Assembly: GCA_028277395.1 (NCBI GenBank)
Contig: JANQGJ010000075.1
Location: 1-61,534, forward strand
Origin: Bacteroidales bacterium
GTDB lineage: Bacteria > Bacteroidota > Bacteroidia > Bacteroidales > F082
Length of the DNA: 61,534 nt
Reading direction: 5' to 3'
Part shown: piece after piece, positions 53,078 through 61,534 of the stretch
Layout: each line of letters begins with the position of its first letter
Position numbering within the stretch: position 1 is the stretch's first letter
The notes under the pieces: generated by a model
The model's input: only the letters and a program-made list of their open reading frames with translations
What the model was told of the DNA's origin: nothing
Databases searched by the model: none
Position numbers and translations under genes: made by a program

Positions 53078-53707
53078 TTATGGGATCCCCATGTATTTAT
53101 GACTTTGGAGTGACATCCTCCATTTTGGAGTATTCATAATATATTCGGTTAGCACCGGCATTATTTTGGGAATATTACTCCACTCAGGCTGTAAAAACAA
53201 ATGTACTTTACTACTTACAAGTTCAGAATTTAGTTCTGCCCATTCAATATCCGACTTATTTTTTATAATCACTTTAAGTTCATTTACCTTGTTATAGATT
53301 GAACCTTTTGGAGGAGAATACTTCTTAGGAGAGAGACATATCCAATCCCATTTTCCTGTTAATTCATGTGCACCAGATGTCTCAACCATTGTAATTATTC
53401 CATACGACACAAGTTTTTCAGTAAAATAATCCAACGGGTAAAGTGATGGTTCACCCCCGGTAACAACTACCGTATCTGCTCCGCTTCTGCGAATATTTTC
53501 GATTATCAGGTTAACATCTACAGGTGGAAATAAGCTCTCATTCCATGATTCTTTTGAATCGCACCATGAACATCCTACATCACATCCTCCAATTCGTACG
53601 AAATACGCAGCCTTACCCATATTATATCCTTCACCCTGAAGTGTATAGAACTCTTCCATTACAGGAAGCTTCATACCATTACTAAATATATCCTGATTTT
53701 CAACCAT
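53078..53707 (-). CDS. queE: 7-carboxy-7-deazaguanine synthase
   Basis: This 209 aa radical SAM enzyme has the cluster motif C42xxxC46xxC49 in GCDVGCSWCD, the substrate loop VMEEFYTLQGEGYNMGKAAYFVRIGG and GGEPSLYP. It converts CPH4 to CDG in queuosine synthesis, and length is normal for the Bacteroidota form. Its ATG overlaps the stop of the upstream T9SS protein gene by one base (53707), so translational coupling is possible. No queC, queD or queF is in this window. Confidence 0.93.
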   Translation of the reverse strand: MVENQDIFSNGMKLPVMEEFYTLQGEGYNMGKAAYFVRIGGCDVGCSWCDSKESWNESLFPPVDVNLIIENIRRSGADTVVVTGGEPSLYPLDYFTEKLVSYGIITMVETSGAHELTGKWDWICLSPKKYSPPKGSIYNKVNELKVIIKNKSDIEWAELNSELVSSKVHLFLQPEWSNIPKIMPVLTEYIMNTPKWRMSLQSHKYMGIP

Positions 53708-54972
53708 TACTTTTTAACAAACTTTTTTTCAACTTTATCATCTCCTGATGACAGCCTTACAAAATATAAACCAGAGGATAGATTACCAACTTTCAGCCTT
53801 ATTTTTAACGAATTTTCAACCCTTTTAACATTTGATCTCTGAGAATAAACCGTCTTTCCCAAAGAGTCGTACAATTCAACAGTATAATTTCCTGCAGGAA
53901 GACCACTAATCTCCATATTCAGTTTATTTCTCTTTACAGGGTTGGGACTCAATTCGAAATCAAATAAACTGTTTTTTATAGCTTCCGCTCCCGATGGTGA
54001 GGCTGTCGTCCATCCTGATGTTTCGATATCGTAAGCTGTCTGTGAGAACATGATATTTCCCTCAGATGTAATAACCTCATTTGATCCAATAGTATAGATA
54101 ACTGCCTCTGTTTGAGTTGCAATAATATTTGGAAAATCAATTCTTCTCTTATTACCTGAAAAAAACTGATCATCTTTGTAATCAAATAAAATCCAGATAA
54201 ATGGTACCCAGCTCTGATTTACATAACCAATCAATGTTATTTCTCCAAGTTTTTCATTTATGTCAGCACCGGTAATTAATCCGGAAGTATTAAATGAACT
54301 AACTAACTCAGCAACCTGTACTCCATCGTTGGAAGACAATTTATATAATTTGGAATGTTGATCACCCCTGTTTTTTGAGAACAAATAAAGATTGCCATTA
54401 AACGCGATAAACGCCTCACAATCAAAGTTATGATCCCTTCTATTAATTTTACCACCGGTATAATCTGAATAAATAAACTCTATTTTAGAAGAACTAACAG
54501 TAGCATTACCATTATCGGGGATATCTGATTTCCGCACTTTATAGATCGTGAGATCATCTCTGTTTCCTGCATTATTACCAAAGTCACCAATATAAATATA
54601 TTCATCATCGTCAGCCAATGACTCCCAGTCAATATTTGTTGCATTACCAATTGTAATTCTTTGTACAACATCACCAGAAGTCGTATCCAAACCATATAGA
54701 ACAGGCAAACCACCACTATCATTGATAGTCCATAGTTTATTCTTATAAAATGCTAAACCTGATGTTTCACTAATCTCATCAGGAAGCAGATATCTGAGGT
54801 TTGGATTATATACGGTCAGGTTGTATAAACATGAACCATCATTTATAGTTGCCAAATGATTAAAATTATTCGCATTCGGGTCTGTACAACCGGTTATTTG
54901 TCCTGATGCATTATTGAACCAACCTAAGAAACAGATAAAAAGGATCAACAAAGATTTGCTTAGTATCTTCAT
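53707..54972 (-). CDS. T9SS-sorted beta-propeller protein
   Basis: This 421 aa protein has a signal peptide (MKILSKSLLILFICFLGWFNNASG), then a short GCTDPNANNFNHLATINDGSC module found in many Bacteroidota surface proteins. A predicted propeller follows (DEISETSGLAFYKNKLWTIND, ESLADDDEYIYIGDFGNNAG), resembling SdiA-regulated or phytase-like esterase propellers. The C-terminus is a type A sorting domain (LSPNPVKRNKLNMEI, LSSGLYFVRLSSGDDKVEKKFVKK). It is probably a surface protein of unknown ligand. It ends at the queE start. Confidence 0.85.
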   Translation of the reverse strand: MKILSKSLLILFICFLGWFNNASGQITGCTDPNANNFNHLATINDGSCLYNLTVYNPNLRYLLPDEISETSGLAFYKNKLWTINDSGGLPVLYGLDTTSGDVVQRITIGNATNIDWESLADDDEYIYIGDFGNNAGNRDDLTIYKVRKSDIPDNGNATVSSSKIEFIYSDYTGGKINRRDHNFDCEAFIAFNGNLYLFSKNRGDQHSKLYKLSSNDGVQVAELVSSFNTSGLITGADINEKLGEITLIGYVNQSWVPFIWILFDYKDDQFFSGNKRRIDFPNIIATQTEAVIYTIGSNEVITSEGNIMFSQTAYDIETSGWTTASPSGAEAIKNSLFDFELSPNPVKRNKLNMEISGLPAGNYTVELYDSLGKTVYSQRSNVKRVENSLKIRLKVGNLSSGLYFVRLSSGDDKVEKKFVKK

Positions 54973-55042
54973 AGTATAAAAAATTAGAAACCGGATAGCC
55001 GGTAAATAGAACCAAAAACATTGTAAGTTTATACAGCTTTGA

Positions 55043-55924
55043 TTAGCTGTACTCCATCTTCAACGAAGATAATGTATTTTTCAGTAACATGGCAATAGTC
55101 ATGGGACCTACACCTTTAGGTACAGGCGTGATATAAGATGCTTTTTTTGAAACTTCGTCAAAATCAACATCTCCTGTAATAATGTATCCCTTCTCGTTAT
55201 CAGCAGGTATTCTGTGAATTCCAACATCAATAACTACAACGCCCTCTTTAACCATATCATTTTTAACAAATTCCGGACTACCAATTGCTGCTATCAAAAT
55301 ATCAGCCTGACTGGTTATTTCCGATAAATTCTTTGTTTTACTGTGACACAGGGTTACTGTTGCATTTCCAGGGTTTGTTTTTTTTGACATCAGAATGCTT
55401 AACGGAGACCCAACAATATTTGACCTTCCTAGAACAACGCAATGTTTTCCCTCAGTTTCAATATCATAACGCTTCAACAACTCCATAACTCCAGCCGGTG
55501 TTGCTGATACAAAGGACTTTTCACCTGCAACCATCTTACCAATATTAACCGGATGAAATCCATCAACATCTTTTGCAGGATCAATGCTTTCAATTACCTT
55601 ACTTACGTTTATATGATCAGGCAGAGGAAGCTGAACAATTAAACCGTTCACATCATCGTCCTTATTTACAAAGTCAATTGCTTTCAATAGCTCTTCCTCA
55701 GTTGTATCAGCAGGATATTTATAAACTGATGAAGTAATACCTACACTTTTTGCTGCTCTTTCTTTACTAGCAACATAAGTCTGACTGGCAGGATCTTCTC
55801 CCACAATAATAGCTACGAGATGAGGTGTATCCAAATTATTATCTATCATCTCAGCAACTTCAGCTTTTATTTCATCCTTCACTTTTGAAGCAATGAGTTT
55901 CCCATCAATTATCTTTGCTGTCAT
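55043..55924 (-). CDS. folD: Bifunctional methylene-THF dehydrogenase/cyclohydrolase
   Basis: This 293 aa protein has the FolD motifs YVASKERAAKSVGI (catalytic Lys), QLPLPDHINVSKV, CVVLGRSNIVGSP (NADP-binding) and the C-terminal ITPVPKGVGPMTIAMLLKNT. It interconverts methylene-, methenyl- and 10-formyl-tetrahydrofolate. It follows ffh by 35 bases in the same direction, an order often seen in Bacteroidota, and has no separate promoter. Confidence 0.96.
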   Translation of the reverse strand: MTAKIIDGKLIASKVKDEIKAEVAEMIDNNLDTPHLVAIIVGEDPASQTYVASKERAAKSVGITSSVYKYPADTTEEELLKAIDFVNKDDDVNGLIVQLPLPDHINVSKVIESIDPAKDVDGFHPVNIGKMVAGEKSFVSATPAGVMELLKRYDIETEGKHCVVLGRSNIVGSPLSILMSKKTNPGNATVTLCHSKTKNLSEITSQADILIAAIGSPEFVKNDMVKEGVVVIDVGIHRIPADNEKGYIITGDVDFDEVSKKASYITPVPKGVGPMTIAMLLKNTLSSLKMEYS

Positions 55925-55959
55925 ATTATCAATTCTATGTTTATTTTGTTGAAAAATAA

Positions 55960-57294
55960 TTACTGACGTTTGAGCTGGTTCATCATATTTGCCATTTTTC
56001 TACCACCTCCAGATGTCATCATCTTCATCATTTTGCTTGTTTCAGCAAATTGTTTTATCAACCTGTTTACTTCCTGAATATCAGTTCCGGCTCCTCTTGC
56101 AATCCTTTTACGTCTTGATCCATTTAGTATTTTAGGATTTTCACGTTCGGCAGGGGTCATTGAGAAAATAATCGCTTCAATTCCTTTAAAAGCATCATCA
56201 TCAATATCAGCATCTTTAATAGCTCTCCCAACACCAGGTATCATCCCCATTAAATCTTTAACATTACCCATCTTTTTTATCTGCTGGATCTGTTTTAGAA
56301 AATCGTTGAAATTAAACTGGTTTTTGGCTATTTTTTTCTGAAGCTTTCTTGCCTCCTCAACATCATATTGTTCCTGTGCTTTTTCAACAAGGGTAACAAT
56401 ATCTCCCATTCCAAGGATACGATCAGCCATACGTGAAGGGTGGAAAAGATCAATGGCTTCCATTTTCTCTCCTATCCCTACGAACTTAATTGGCTTATTT
56501 ACCACTGATTTAATAGTCAGAGCAGCACCACCACGTGTATCACCATCTAACTTAGTCAGTACCACACCATCAAAATCCAGTCTGTCATTGAAAGCCTTTG
56601 CAGTATTTACAGCATCCTGCCCGGTCATAGCATCTACAACAAACAGAATTTCATTTGGATCAATTGCAGATTTTACAGATGATATCTCATTCATCATCTC
56701 TTCGTCAACAGCCAACCGACCTGCAGTATCAACAATTACAACGTTTTTACTGTTTTCTTTTGCATGCTTAATTGCATTTTTAGCAATTTGTACCGGGTTC
56801 TTATTACCTTCCTCACTAAATACATCCACACCAATCTGATCACCTAGTACCTTTAACTGATCAATCGCAGCCGGACGATAAACATCACCAGCTACCAATA
56901 ATGGAATACGACCCTGTTTTGACTTAAGGTAATTCGCGAGTTTTGCCGAAAATGTTGTTTTCCCGGAACCTTGTAACCCGGCAATTAGTATAACTGCAGG
57001 TTTTCCTTTAATATTAATTTCTTCATGTTCACCACCCATTAGCAAAGCTAACTCATCGTGAACAATCTTGGTCATAAGTTCTCCCGGTTTAATTGCTGTA
57101 AGAACATTGGCACCAAGTGCTTTTTCTTTTACTTCACTTGTAAAGTTCTTAGCAATTTTATAGCTAACATCTGCCTCAATTAAAGCTTTTCTAATCTCTT
57201 TAATCGATTCTGCTACATTTATTTCGGTAATTCTACCGTGACCTTTTAAAATTTTAAACGACCTGTCGAGTCTGTCGGTTAATCCTTCAAACAT
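55960..57294 (-). CDS. ffh: Signal recognition particle protein Ffh
   Basis: This 444 aa protein has the N domain, the SRP GTPase domain (GLQGSGKTTFSAKL, DTAGR, TKLDGDTRGG) and a Met-rich M domain (IEAIIFSMTPAERENPKILNGSRRKRIARGAGT, TSKMMKMMTSGGG). It binds signal sequences and 4.5S RNA. A -7 element lies 21 bases upstream. The 4.5S RNA gene is not visible in the window. Confidence 0.97.
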   Translation of the reverse strand: MFEGLTDRLDRSFKILKGHGRITEINVAESIKEIRKALIEADVSYKIAKNFTSEVKEKALGANVLTAIKPGELMTKIVHDELALLMGGEHEEINIKGKPAVILIAGLQGSGKTTFSAKLANYLKSKQGRIPLLVAGDVYRPAAIDQLKVLGDQIGVDVFSEEGNKNPVQIAKNAIKHAKENSKNVVIVDTAGRLAVDEEMMNEISSVKSAIDPNEILFVVDAMTGQDAVNTAKAFNDRLDFDGVVLTKLDGDTRGGAALTIKSVVNKPIKFVGIGEKMEAIDLFHPSRMADRILGMGDIVTLVEKAQEQYDVEEARKLQKKIAKNQFNFNDFLKQIQQIKKMGNVKDLMGMIPGVGRAIKDADIDDDAFKGIEAIIFSMTPAERENPKILNGSRRKRIARGAGTDIQEVNRLIKQFAETSKMMKMMTSGGGRKMANMMNQLKRQ

Positions 57295-57315
57295 ATTCTA
57301 TTCAATTTTAACTGG

Positions 57316-57323
57316 CAAAAATA
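57316..57323 (-). promoter_or_regulatory. -7 element of ffh
   Basis: Reads TATTTTTG on the minus strand, 21 bases upstream of the ffh ATG. Confidence 0.5.
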
Positions 57324-57452
57324 ATAAAGATTAATTAGGTGAAGTGCTTAGTTTTACAAATCAGCAGTATATACATAAATATTTTCTCAAATATCCTCTA
57401 TGCACCAGGATATTCATGCACTTATACATTGAATCAAAAAAAACGACTGAAT

Positions 57453-57842
57453 TTAGTCTTTTACTTCATGCACATTTATATTCAAAGTGAATATCTTAAG
57501 AGCTTCTTTCTTGTCATCGAATTTAGAACCATATTCCATGATCAGCTCTGTTGTTCCTGCATTAACAGCTTCAAATCTATAATAATAAACTCCGGCAGAT
57601 CCAATTCTGTCATCACCCAACATATAATTTGGTTTACCAGATTTAACGATCACTGAATCGTTGTACATGATTTTACGCCAGGTGTTGCCTGTAGATGCAT
57701 TGGCTGGCAGTTCTATTTTCACTACTTGCCCAACAACCATATCTACTGAACTACCACTATCAGAGTATTTCACACTCAATTCTTTACATGAAAGAAGGAC
57801 TGTAGACATGATTATAAGTACAATTATTGTTGTTTTTCTCAT
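57453..57842 (-). CDS. Chagasin-like (I42) protease inhibitor lipoprotein
   Basis: This 129 aa protein has a lipoprotein signal (MRKTTIIVLIIMSTVLLSCKE, acylated Cys19) and matches inhibitor family I42: ELPANASTGNTWRKI (the NPTTGY-type loop) and a central GxxG-bearing loop (MLGDDRIGSAGVYYYRF). Chagasin-type proteins block C1A cysteine proteases with three loops; the N-terminal anchor would place it at the periplasmic or outer-membrane face. It lies 80 bases downstream of a large subtilisin gene with a terminator between. Confidence 0.85.
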   Translation of the reverse strand: MRKTTIIVLIIMSTVLLSCKELSVKYSDSGSSVDMVVGQVVKIELPANASTGNTWRKIMYNDSVIVKSGKPNYMLGDDRIGSAGVYYYRFEAVNAGTTELIMEYGSKFDDKKEALKIFTLNINVHEVKD

Positions 57843-57866
57843 AATCTACATATGTTCATTAAAAAA

Positions 57867-57901
57867 AGATCCTGGATTTACTTAATGTAAATCCAGGATC
57901 T
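57867..57901 (-). terminator. Strong terminator of the S8 gene
   Basis: A perfect 15 bp stem (57867-57881 with 57887-57901, loop of 5) is followed on the minus strand by seven T (plus-strand A run 57861-57867). It separates the subtilisin gene from the inhibitor gene. Confidence 0.9.
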
Positions 57902-57922
57902 ATCTGTATAATAAGCCAGGTA

Positions 57923-60900
57923 TTATCGCTGTATTACTAATTTCTTCACACCAGCATTTTTATCTGATTTGATAAATACTGTGTAAACACCTGATTCAAT
58001 ATTTCCTATATCAATATTTGTTTTGAAGACATTATTGTTCGATGTAAACCTGCCCGAATAAGCTAATTTATTGTCCATTCCAATAATCTTAACTTCAATA
58101 CTGCCATCAATATTACTTTCTGTAGATATTTCGATCACATTACTGGCCGGATTTGGGATTATTGTAAATCCAAGATTATTTGATAATTTCTCACCTATTC
58201 CATCGCAACCCAAAACTAAAAGTGTCATATCATCGGTAACAACCTCACTACATGGAGTTTCAGGATAAACTGATAGACGCAGCACTACAGATCCTGAACT
58301 TATATCATTGCTGCCCGGTGTATAATCTGAATCTAACAAAGCTGAATTCATGAATGTTCCATCACCTAGTGATGACCACTCATAACTTGCAAAATTATCA
58401 GCCTGTCCGGATAATGTAATTGACCCGTCTTTACAAACTGAATCGTTTGGCCCGGCATTAGAAATTGCATTCGGAACAATATCAAGTGAAAGCTGGTCAA
58501 ATCCTGTTTCACAACCTTCTGAGAAATGAGCTGTCAGCTTTAGCATAGCATTGCCAGTTTCAATATCACCAGACCCCGGGGTATATGTAGTTTCCAATTC
58601 TGTATTATTGGAAAATACACCATCACCTGACGTGGACCATTCAACCGAAACAGGATTATCAACAGTGCCAGATAGGCTTACCTGGTTGTTAGCACAAGAT
58701 GTGATATCATCACCAGCATTAATATCCGGCATTCCTTCAACAGTAAGTGTCATTGTATCAGTACTGTCATTTGTACATGGAGGCATTGCTATCGCTACCA
58801 TAGTCAAATTAACTGTTCCTGCTGTTATATCTTCACCACCTGGAGTATATGAGGCATTTAAGAGTGTGTTATCATCAAATGTACCATCACCTGATGTATT
58901 CCACAAAACTCCATCATTGTCAGTTGCTGTTCCGTTCAGTTGATAAGCGTTGTTTCCACATGTTATTCCGTCCGGACCGGCATTTGGTTTTGGAGCAACA
59001 CCAATGTTGACATACATTTCATCTTTGTTCTCTTCTATACATGGTTCGATTGCACTGGCAATTAAGCTCAGTTTAACCTGACCATCTGCTATATCATTTG
59101 GACCTGGTGTATAAACAGCGTTTAAGATTGAAATATCATCAAAAGTACCATCTCCTCTTGATGCCCATGTTACAGATTCATAATTCTCAGCCTGGCCCAC
59201 CAGTTGAGCCGATCCGCTACCACAAACTGTCACATCTTCACCTGCATTGGCTATTGGAGCCGAAACTATTGTCAGTATTATATTGTCAGTAACAGATCCT
59301 GTTGCAGGAGGTATTGGTTCAACTGTTAATTCAAGATCAACACTTCCTGTTGCTATATCCTCACTACCAGGTGTATAAATAGCATTTAACACTCCACTGT
59401 CATTGAATATACCATCACCTGATGTTGTCCACTCAACCGAACTGAAGTTGGTTGCTCCTCCATCAAGCTGTGCATCACTGTCTTCACATACATCCATATC
59501 ATCTCCAGCAGAAGCAGAAGGCAATGAAATTGTGTTTGTAACTCCGCCAACTATTATTGAAAATGCCTGGCTTCCACCTGTAAGTGAACCATCATGGTCA
59601 ACTGTTACGGTATATTCGCCTGCATCAGGATCTTCAATAAATACAACTTCCACATTATCAACATTGTTTTCACTATTATTAGTTGCAATTGATCCTGGTG
59701 AGTTTGGATTTAATTTCCATGGAAAATAAGTATTTCCATCCTTTGTTATTCTTAGATCCAGATCATTTATTAACATTGGATCAAGAGGATCTAACTGAGC
59801 AGAAAGTGGCTGTCCAGGTACATCTGTCCAGCATATCGTTGCTTTTAGATCTTCACTTCCATCTGTCACAAGCACCATCTCAAAAGTATCACCTTCGTTC
59901 AATACTATTTCGTCAATCACGTTAACACTCTGATCTTCAGTAATTTTTAACACTGCACTTTTTGTGTTCATGAGTCCCCAGCCAAACTGGTAATCCGGAC
60001 CATCCTGTATGCCTGCTTCATCAGCAGTATGAATTACAAGTCCTTTCAGTGTTGCCGCTCTCATATACTCACCGGTACCTACCAGATCTTCCCAGTGTTC
60101 CTGTAAAAGAATAAGTGAGCCGGCTGCAGAAGGAGCTGACATTGAAGTACCATCTGATGAAGTATAACTTGAATTATGACTATTATTAGTTGAATATAGT
60201 CCAACACCATTAGCCACAATATCAGGTTTTACGCGACCATCATCAGCCGGCCCCCATGAACTAAACGAACTCATATTTACTGATCCAGGTCCATTATAGC
60301 CACCCACCATATCGTGAACCGCTCCCACTGTTAATACATTTTTTGATATTCCACCATGAGCGATACAATCATACGGACCATCTTTGGGATGTGCACCACC
60401 ATTTGGACCTTCATTTCTGTCATTTCCTGCAGATTTAACTATTAAATAGTAAGGAGCATCAGATGCAATTTGATCCCATCCACGTGCTTCGTTATCATAA
60501 AAACCAAAAAGGTAATCTTCCTGGGTACTAATTCCGGAATTTCCATACCATGTCCAGCTGGTACCGGTCCATGACCATCCACGACCAAATCCATATGAAT
60601 GATTTGATACTAAAGCACCCTGTGCCGCTTCTGCTGCCATTTCAGAATTATCAGAATTCCAGTCAAAGGCACGAAGGTTGGCATTATAAGCCATCCCTTT
60701 AGCATTTGACTGAACACCTGCTGCCATTATTGTACCTGCAACATGTGTTGCATGCCAATGTGTTGATGATGGGTTGTCGCCCTGTGTAACTCTACCTCCA
60801 AACTCCTGATGACTAAGCAGAATACCTCCGCCATCCCACTCACGTGGTGTCATACCAGTACCATCAAGAGATAAACCTAAGCCTCCTCCAGAATATACTT

Positions 60901-61201
60901 TATTTGTAGAAATTGTTTTTGCAGCAGTACTATTATCTGTTTTATAGTACATTGGCTGACCATCTTCAGTTATATACTGAAGTTCAAAAAATACCCCTTT
61001 ATCATTTACAAAGGTTACAGGCAAACCATTTTCTTCAGCAAACTTCTCTGCATATGCTCTTTTTTCAGTGTACTCAGCTGCTTTCTCACGAGAAAACTTA
61101 AGCAAAGCTTCTGTGTTTGTCACAACCTGACCTAATGCGGTATTTGACATTAAGACAATTGCAATGAAAGAAAATAAAATTAAAAGTCTTTTTTTTCTCA
61201 T
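57923..61201 (-). CDS. Large T9SS-sorted S8 protease with five Ig/PKD-like repeats
   Basis: This 1092 aa protein has a signal peptide (RLLILFSFIAIVLMSNTALG), an N-terminal inhibitor-like region and a subtilisin domain with D123 (REWDGGG), H153 (ATHVAGT), N260 (SAGN) and S353 (DGTSMSAP). A C-terminal beta sandwich (DGSEDLKATICWTDVPG) follows. Then come five tandem repeats of about 86 residues (about 565-1000), each with an initial Cys, [ST]-[SL]-GDG-x-F and YTPG-x-x-DI. Last is a type A sorting domain (IIPNPASNVIEIST, ESGVYTVFIKSDKNAGVKKLVIQR). It is probably a surface-exposed protease. Terminator at 57867-57901. Confidence 0.94.
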   Translation of the reverse strand: MRKKRLLILFSFIAIVLMSNTALGQVVTNTEALLKFSREKAAEYTEKRAYAEKFAEENGLPVTFVNDKGVFFELQYITEDGQPMYYKTDNSTAAKTISTNKVYSGGGLGLSLDGTGMTPREWDGGGILLSHQEFGGRVTQGDNPSSTHWHATHVAGTIMAAGVQSNAKGMAYNANLRAFDWNSDNSEMAAEAAQGALVSNHSYGFGRGWSWTGTSWTWYGNSGISTQEDYLFGFYDNEARGWDQIASDAPYYLIVKSAGNDRNEGPNGGAHPKDGPYDCIAHGGISKNVLTVGAVHDMVGGYNGPGSVNMSSFSSWGPADDGRVKPDIVANGVGLYSTNNSHNSSYTSSDGTSMSAPSAAGSLILLQEHWEDLVGTGEYMRAATLKGLVIHTADEAGIQDGPDYQFGWGLMNTKSAVLKITEDQSVNVIDEIVLNEGDTFEMVLVTDGSEDLKATICWTDVPGQPLSAQLDPLDPMLINDLDLRITKDGNTYFPWKLNPNSPGSIATNNSENNVDNVEVVFIEDPDAGEYTVTVDHDGSLTGGSQAFSIIVGGVTNTISLPSASAGDDMDVCEDSDAQLDGGATNFSSVEWTTSGDGIFNDSGVLNAIYTPGSEDIATGSVDLELTVEPIPPATGSVTDNIILTIVSAPIANAGEDVTVCGSGSAQLVGQAENYESVTWASRGDGTFDDISILNAVYTPGPNDIADGQVKLSLIASAIEPCIEENKDEMYVNIGVAPKPNAGPDGITCGNNAYQLNGTATDNDGVLWNTSGDGTFDDNTLLNASYTPGGEDITAGTVNLTMVAIAMPPCTNDSTDTMTLTVEGMPDINAGDDITSCANNQVSLSGTVDNPVSVEWSTSGDGVFSNNTELETTYTPGSGDIETGNAMLKLTAHFSEGCETGFDQLSLDIVPNAISNAGPNDSVCKDGSITLSGQADNFASYEWSSLGDGTFMNSALLDSDYTPGSNDISSGSVVLRLSVYPETPCSEVVTDDMTLLVLGCDGIGEKLSNNLGFTIIPNPASNVIEISTESNIDGSIEVKIIGMDNKLAYSGRFTSNNNVFKTNIDIGNIESGVYTVFIKSDKNAGVKKLVIQR

Positions 61202-61433
61202 CTCTAATTTTTGAATTATTGTTTAATTGATATTTATTTATATCCTTGTCTATCTATTTCTTACAGCTTATAGTTTAAATACCGATACAATATTAATATA
61301 AGCGGTTAAGTATTGATCAAAATATAATTAATAGTATTCCTTAAGTTGTTCCTTATCCTTTAAAATAAGACTCCTCAATTTTCAGGTTGCAAATTTAACA
61401 GAAAATATAACTTACCACATCCATTACAACTCC
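61202..61433. other. Leader region of the large S8 gene
   Basis: No gene. A minus-strand TAAATTTG -7-like element lies at 61390-61397, 189 bases upstream of the S8 ATG. Confidence 0.45.
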
Positions 61434-61532
61434 CTAAAACGGAGAGCATTCAATTGGGCTGTTTGAACGTTTGCGGGTTGGTGCCATAAAACCTCCACCC
61501 GAACTCTTGTTGATCAATCCAATATCATCAAA
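61434..61532 (-). CDS. Possible C-terminal end of a gene beyond the window
   Basis: A minus-strand frame is open from the right edge to a TAG at 61434 (32 codons, ending GGGFMAPTRKRSNSPIECSPF minus the first residues). Composition is protein-like but no family is recognised and the frame is too short to be sure. Confidence 0.25.
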   Translation of the reverse strand, partial: FDDIGLINKSSGGGFMAPTRKRSNSPIECSPF

Positions 61533-61534
61533 CT

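Noticed and set aside
1..61534. tRNA genes, CRISPR arrays, insertion sequences, parS sites
   Set aside because: No TpsiC-loop-bearing cloverleaf, direct-repeat array, transposase or GTTCCACGTGGAAC-like parS was found by reading.

Overview
The window is an AT-rich chromosomal segment of a Bacteroidota bacterium, most likely a member of the Bacteroidales/Marinilabiliales group. Three things point there: type IX secretion sorting domains at the C-termini of several exported proteins; -7 elements of the TAnnTTTG type in front of many genes with few strong Shine-Dalgarno sequences; and the gene order parA-parB-DUF5683-dapB-lepB that is characteristic of this phylum. No tRNA, rRNA, CRISPR array, transposase or phage structural gene was recognised.

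Layout. (1) Bases 1-7250 are an accessory region: a KilA-N protein, a DUF5655 protein with a PD-(D/E)XK-like nuclease motif, two tiny genes (46 aa zinc ribbon, 43 aa basic protein) divergent from a LexA/S24-type self-cleaving repressor with palindromic operators, a RhuM protein, a membrane-anchored coiled-coil protein and an ORFan. It also holds attC-like motifs and a three-way-junction hairpin element. (2) 7250-18420 carries exported proteins of unknown role, a YCII/TfoX/membrane-protein operon divergent from a GlxA/AraC regulator, a MORN-hydrolase, a T9SS cargo protein, a PD40 protein and a small ABC exporter. (3) 18500-30700 is mostly housekeeping: an ABC-F ATPase, rimM, trmN6, a potassium channel, a fused aconitase-type dehydratase, DUF4173, typA, and a cation diffusion facilitator with an altered metal site.

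(4) 30730-38600 is a divergent pair of operons. On the minus strand are a binding-protein/permease/ATPase importer of the iron/cobalamin class and an exported amidohydrolase. On the plus strand are an exported class I glutamine amidotransferase-like lipoprotein, an NAD-dependent epimerase-like protein lacking its catalytic Tyr, and the exported 'asparagine synthetase B' family protein. (5) 38750-43300 holds a ten-cysteine zinc-ribbon protein, an M1 peptidase and a T9SS subtilisin. (6) 43500-49810 is the DUF3276-parA-parB-DUF5683-dapB-lepB block, preceded by two DnaA-box-like 9-mers and interrupted before lepB by a lipoprotein and a decayed stretch. (7) 50100-61200 contains a TPR protein, ALDH, queE with a T9SS propeller protein, ffh-folD, a chagasin-like inhibitor and a large subtilisin with five tandem Ig/PKD-like repeats.

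The most unusual items are the accessory regulator module and its flanking elements, the 35.5-38.6 kb exported amidotransferase cluster, and the CDF site-A substitution. All functional names come from motif and family recognition by eye; no database search was possible.
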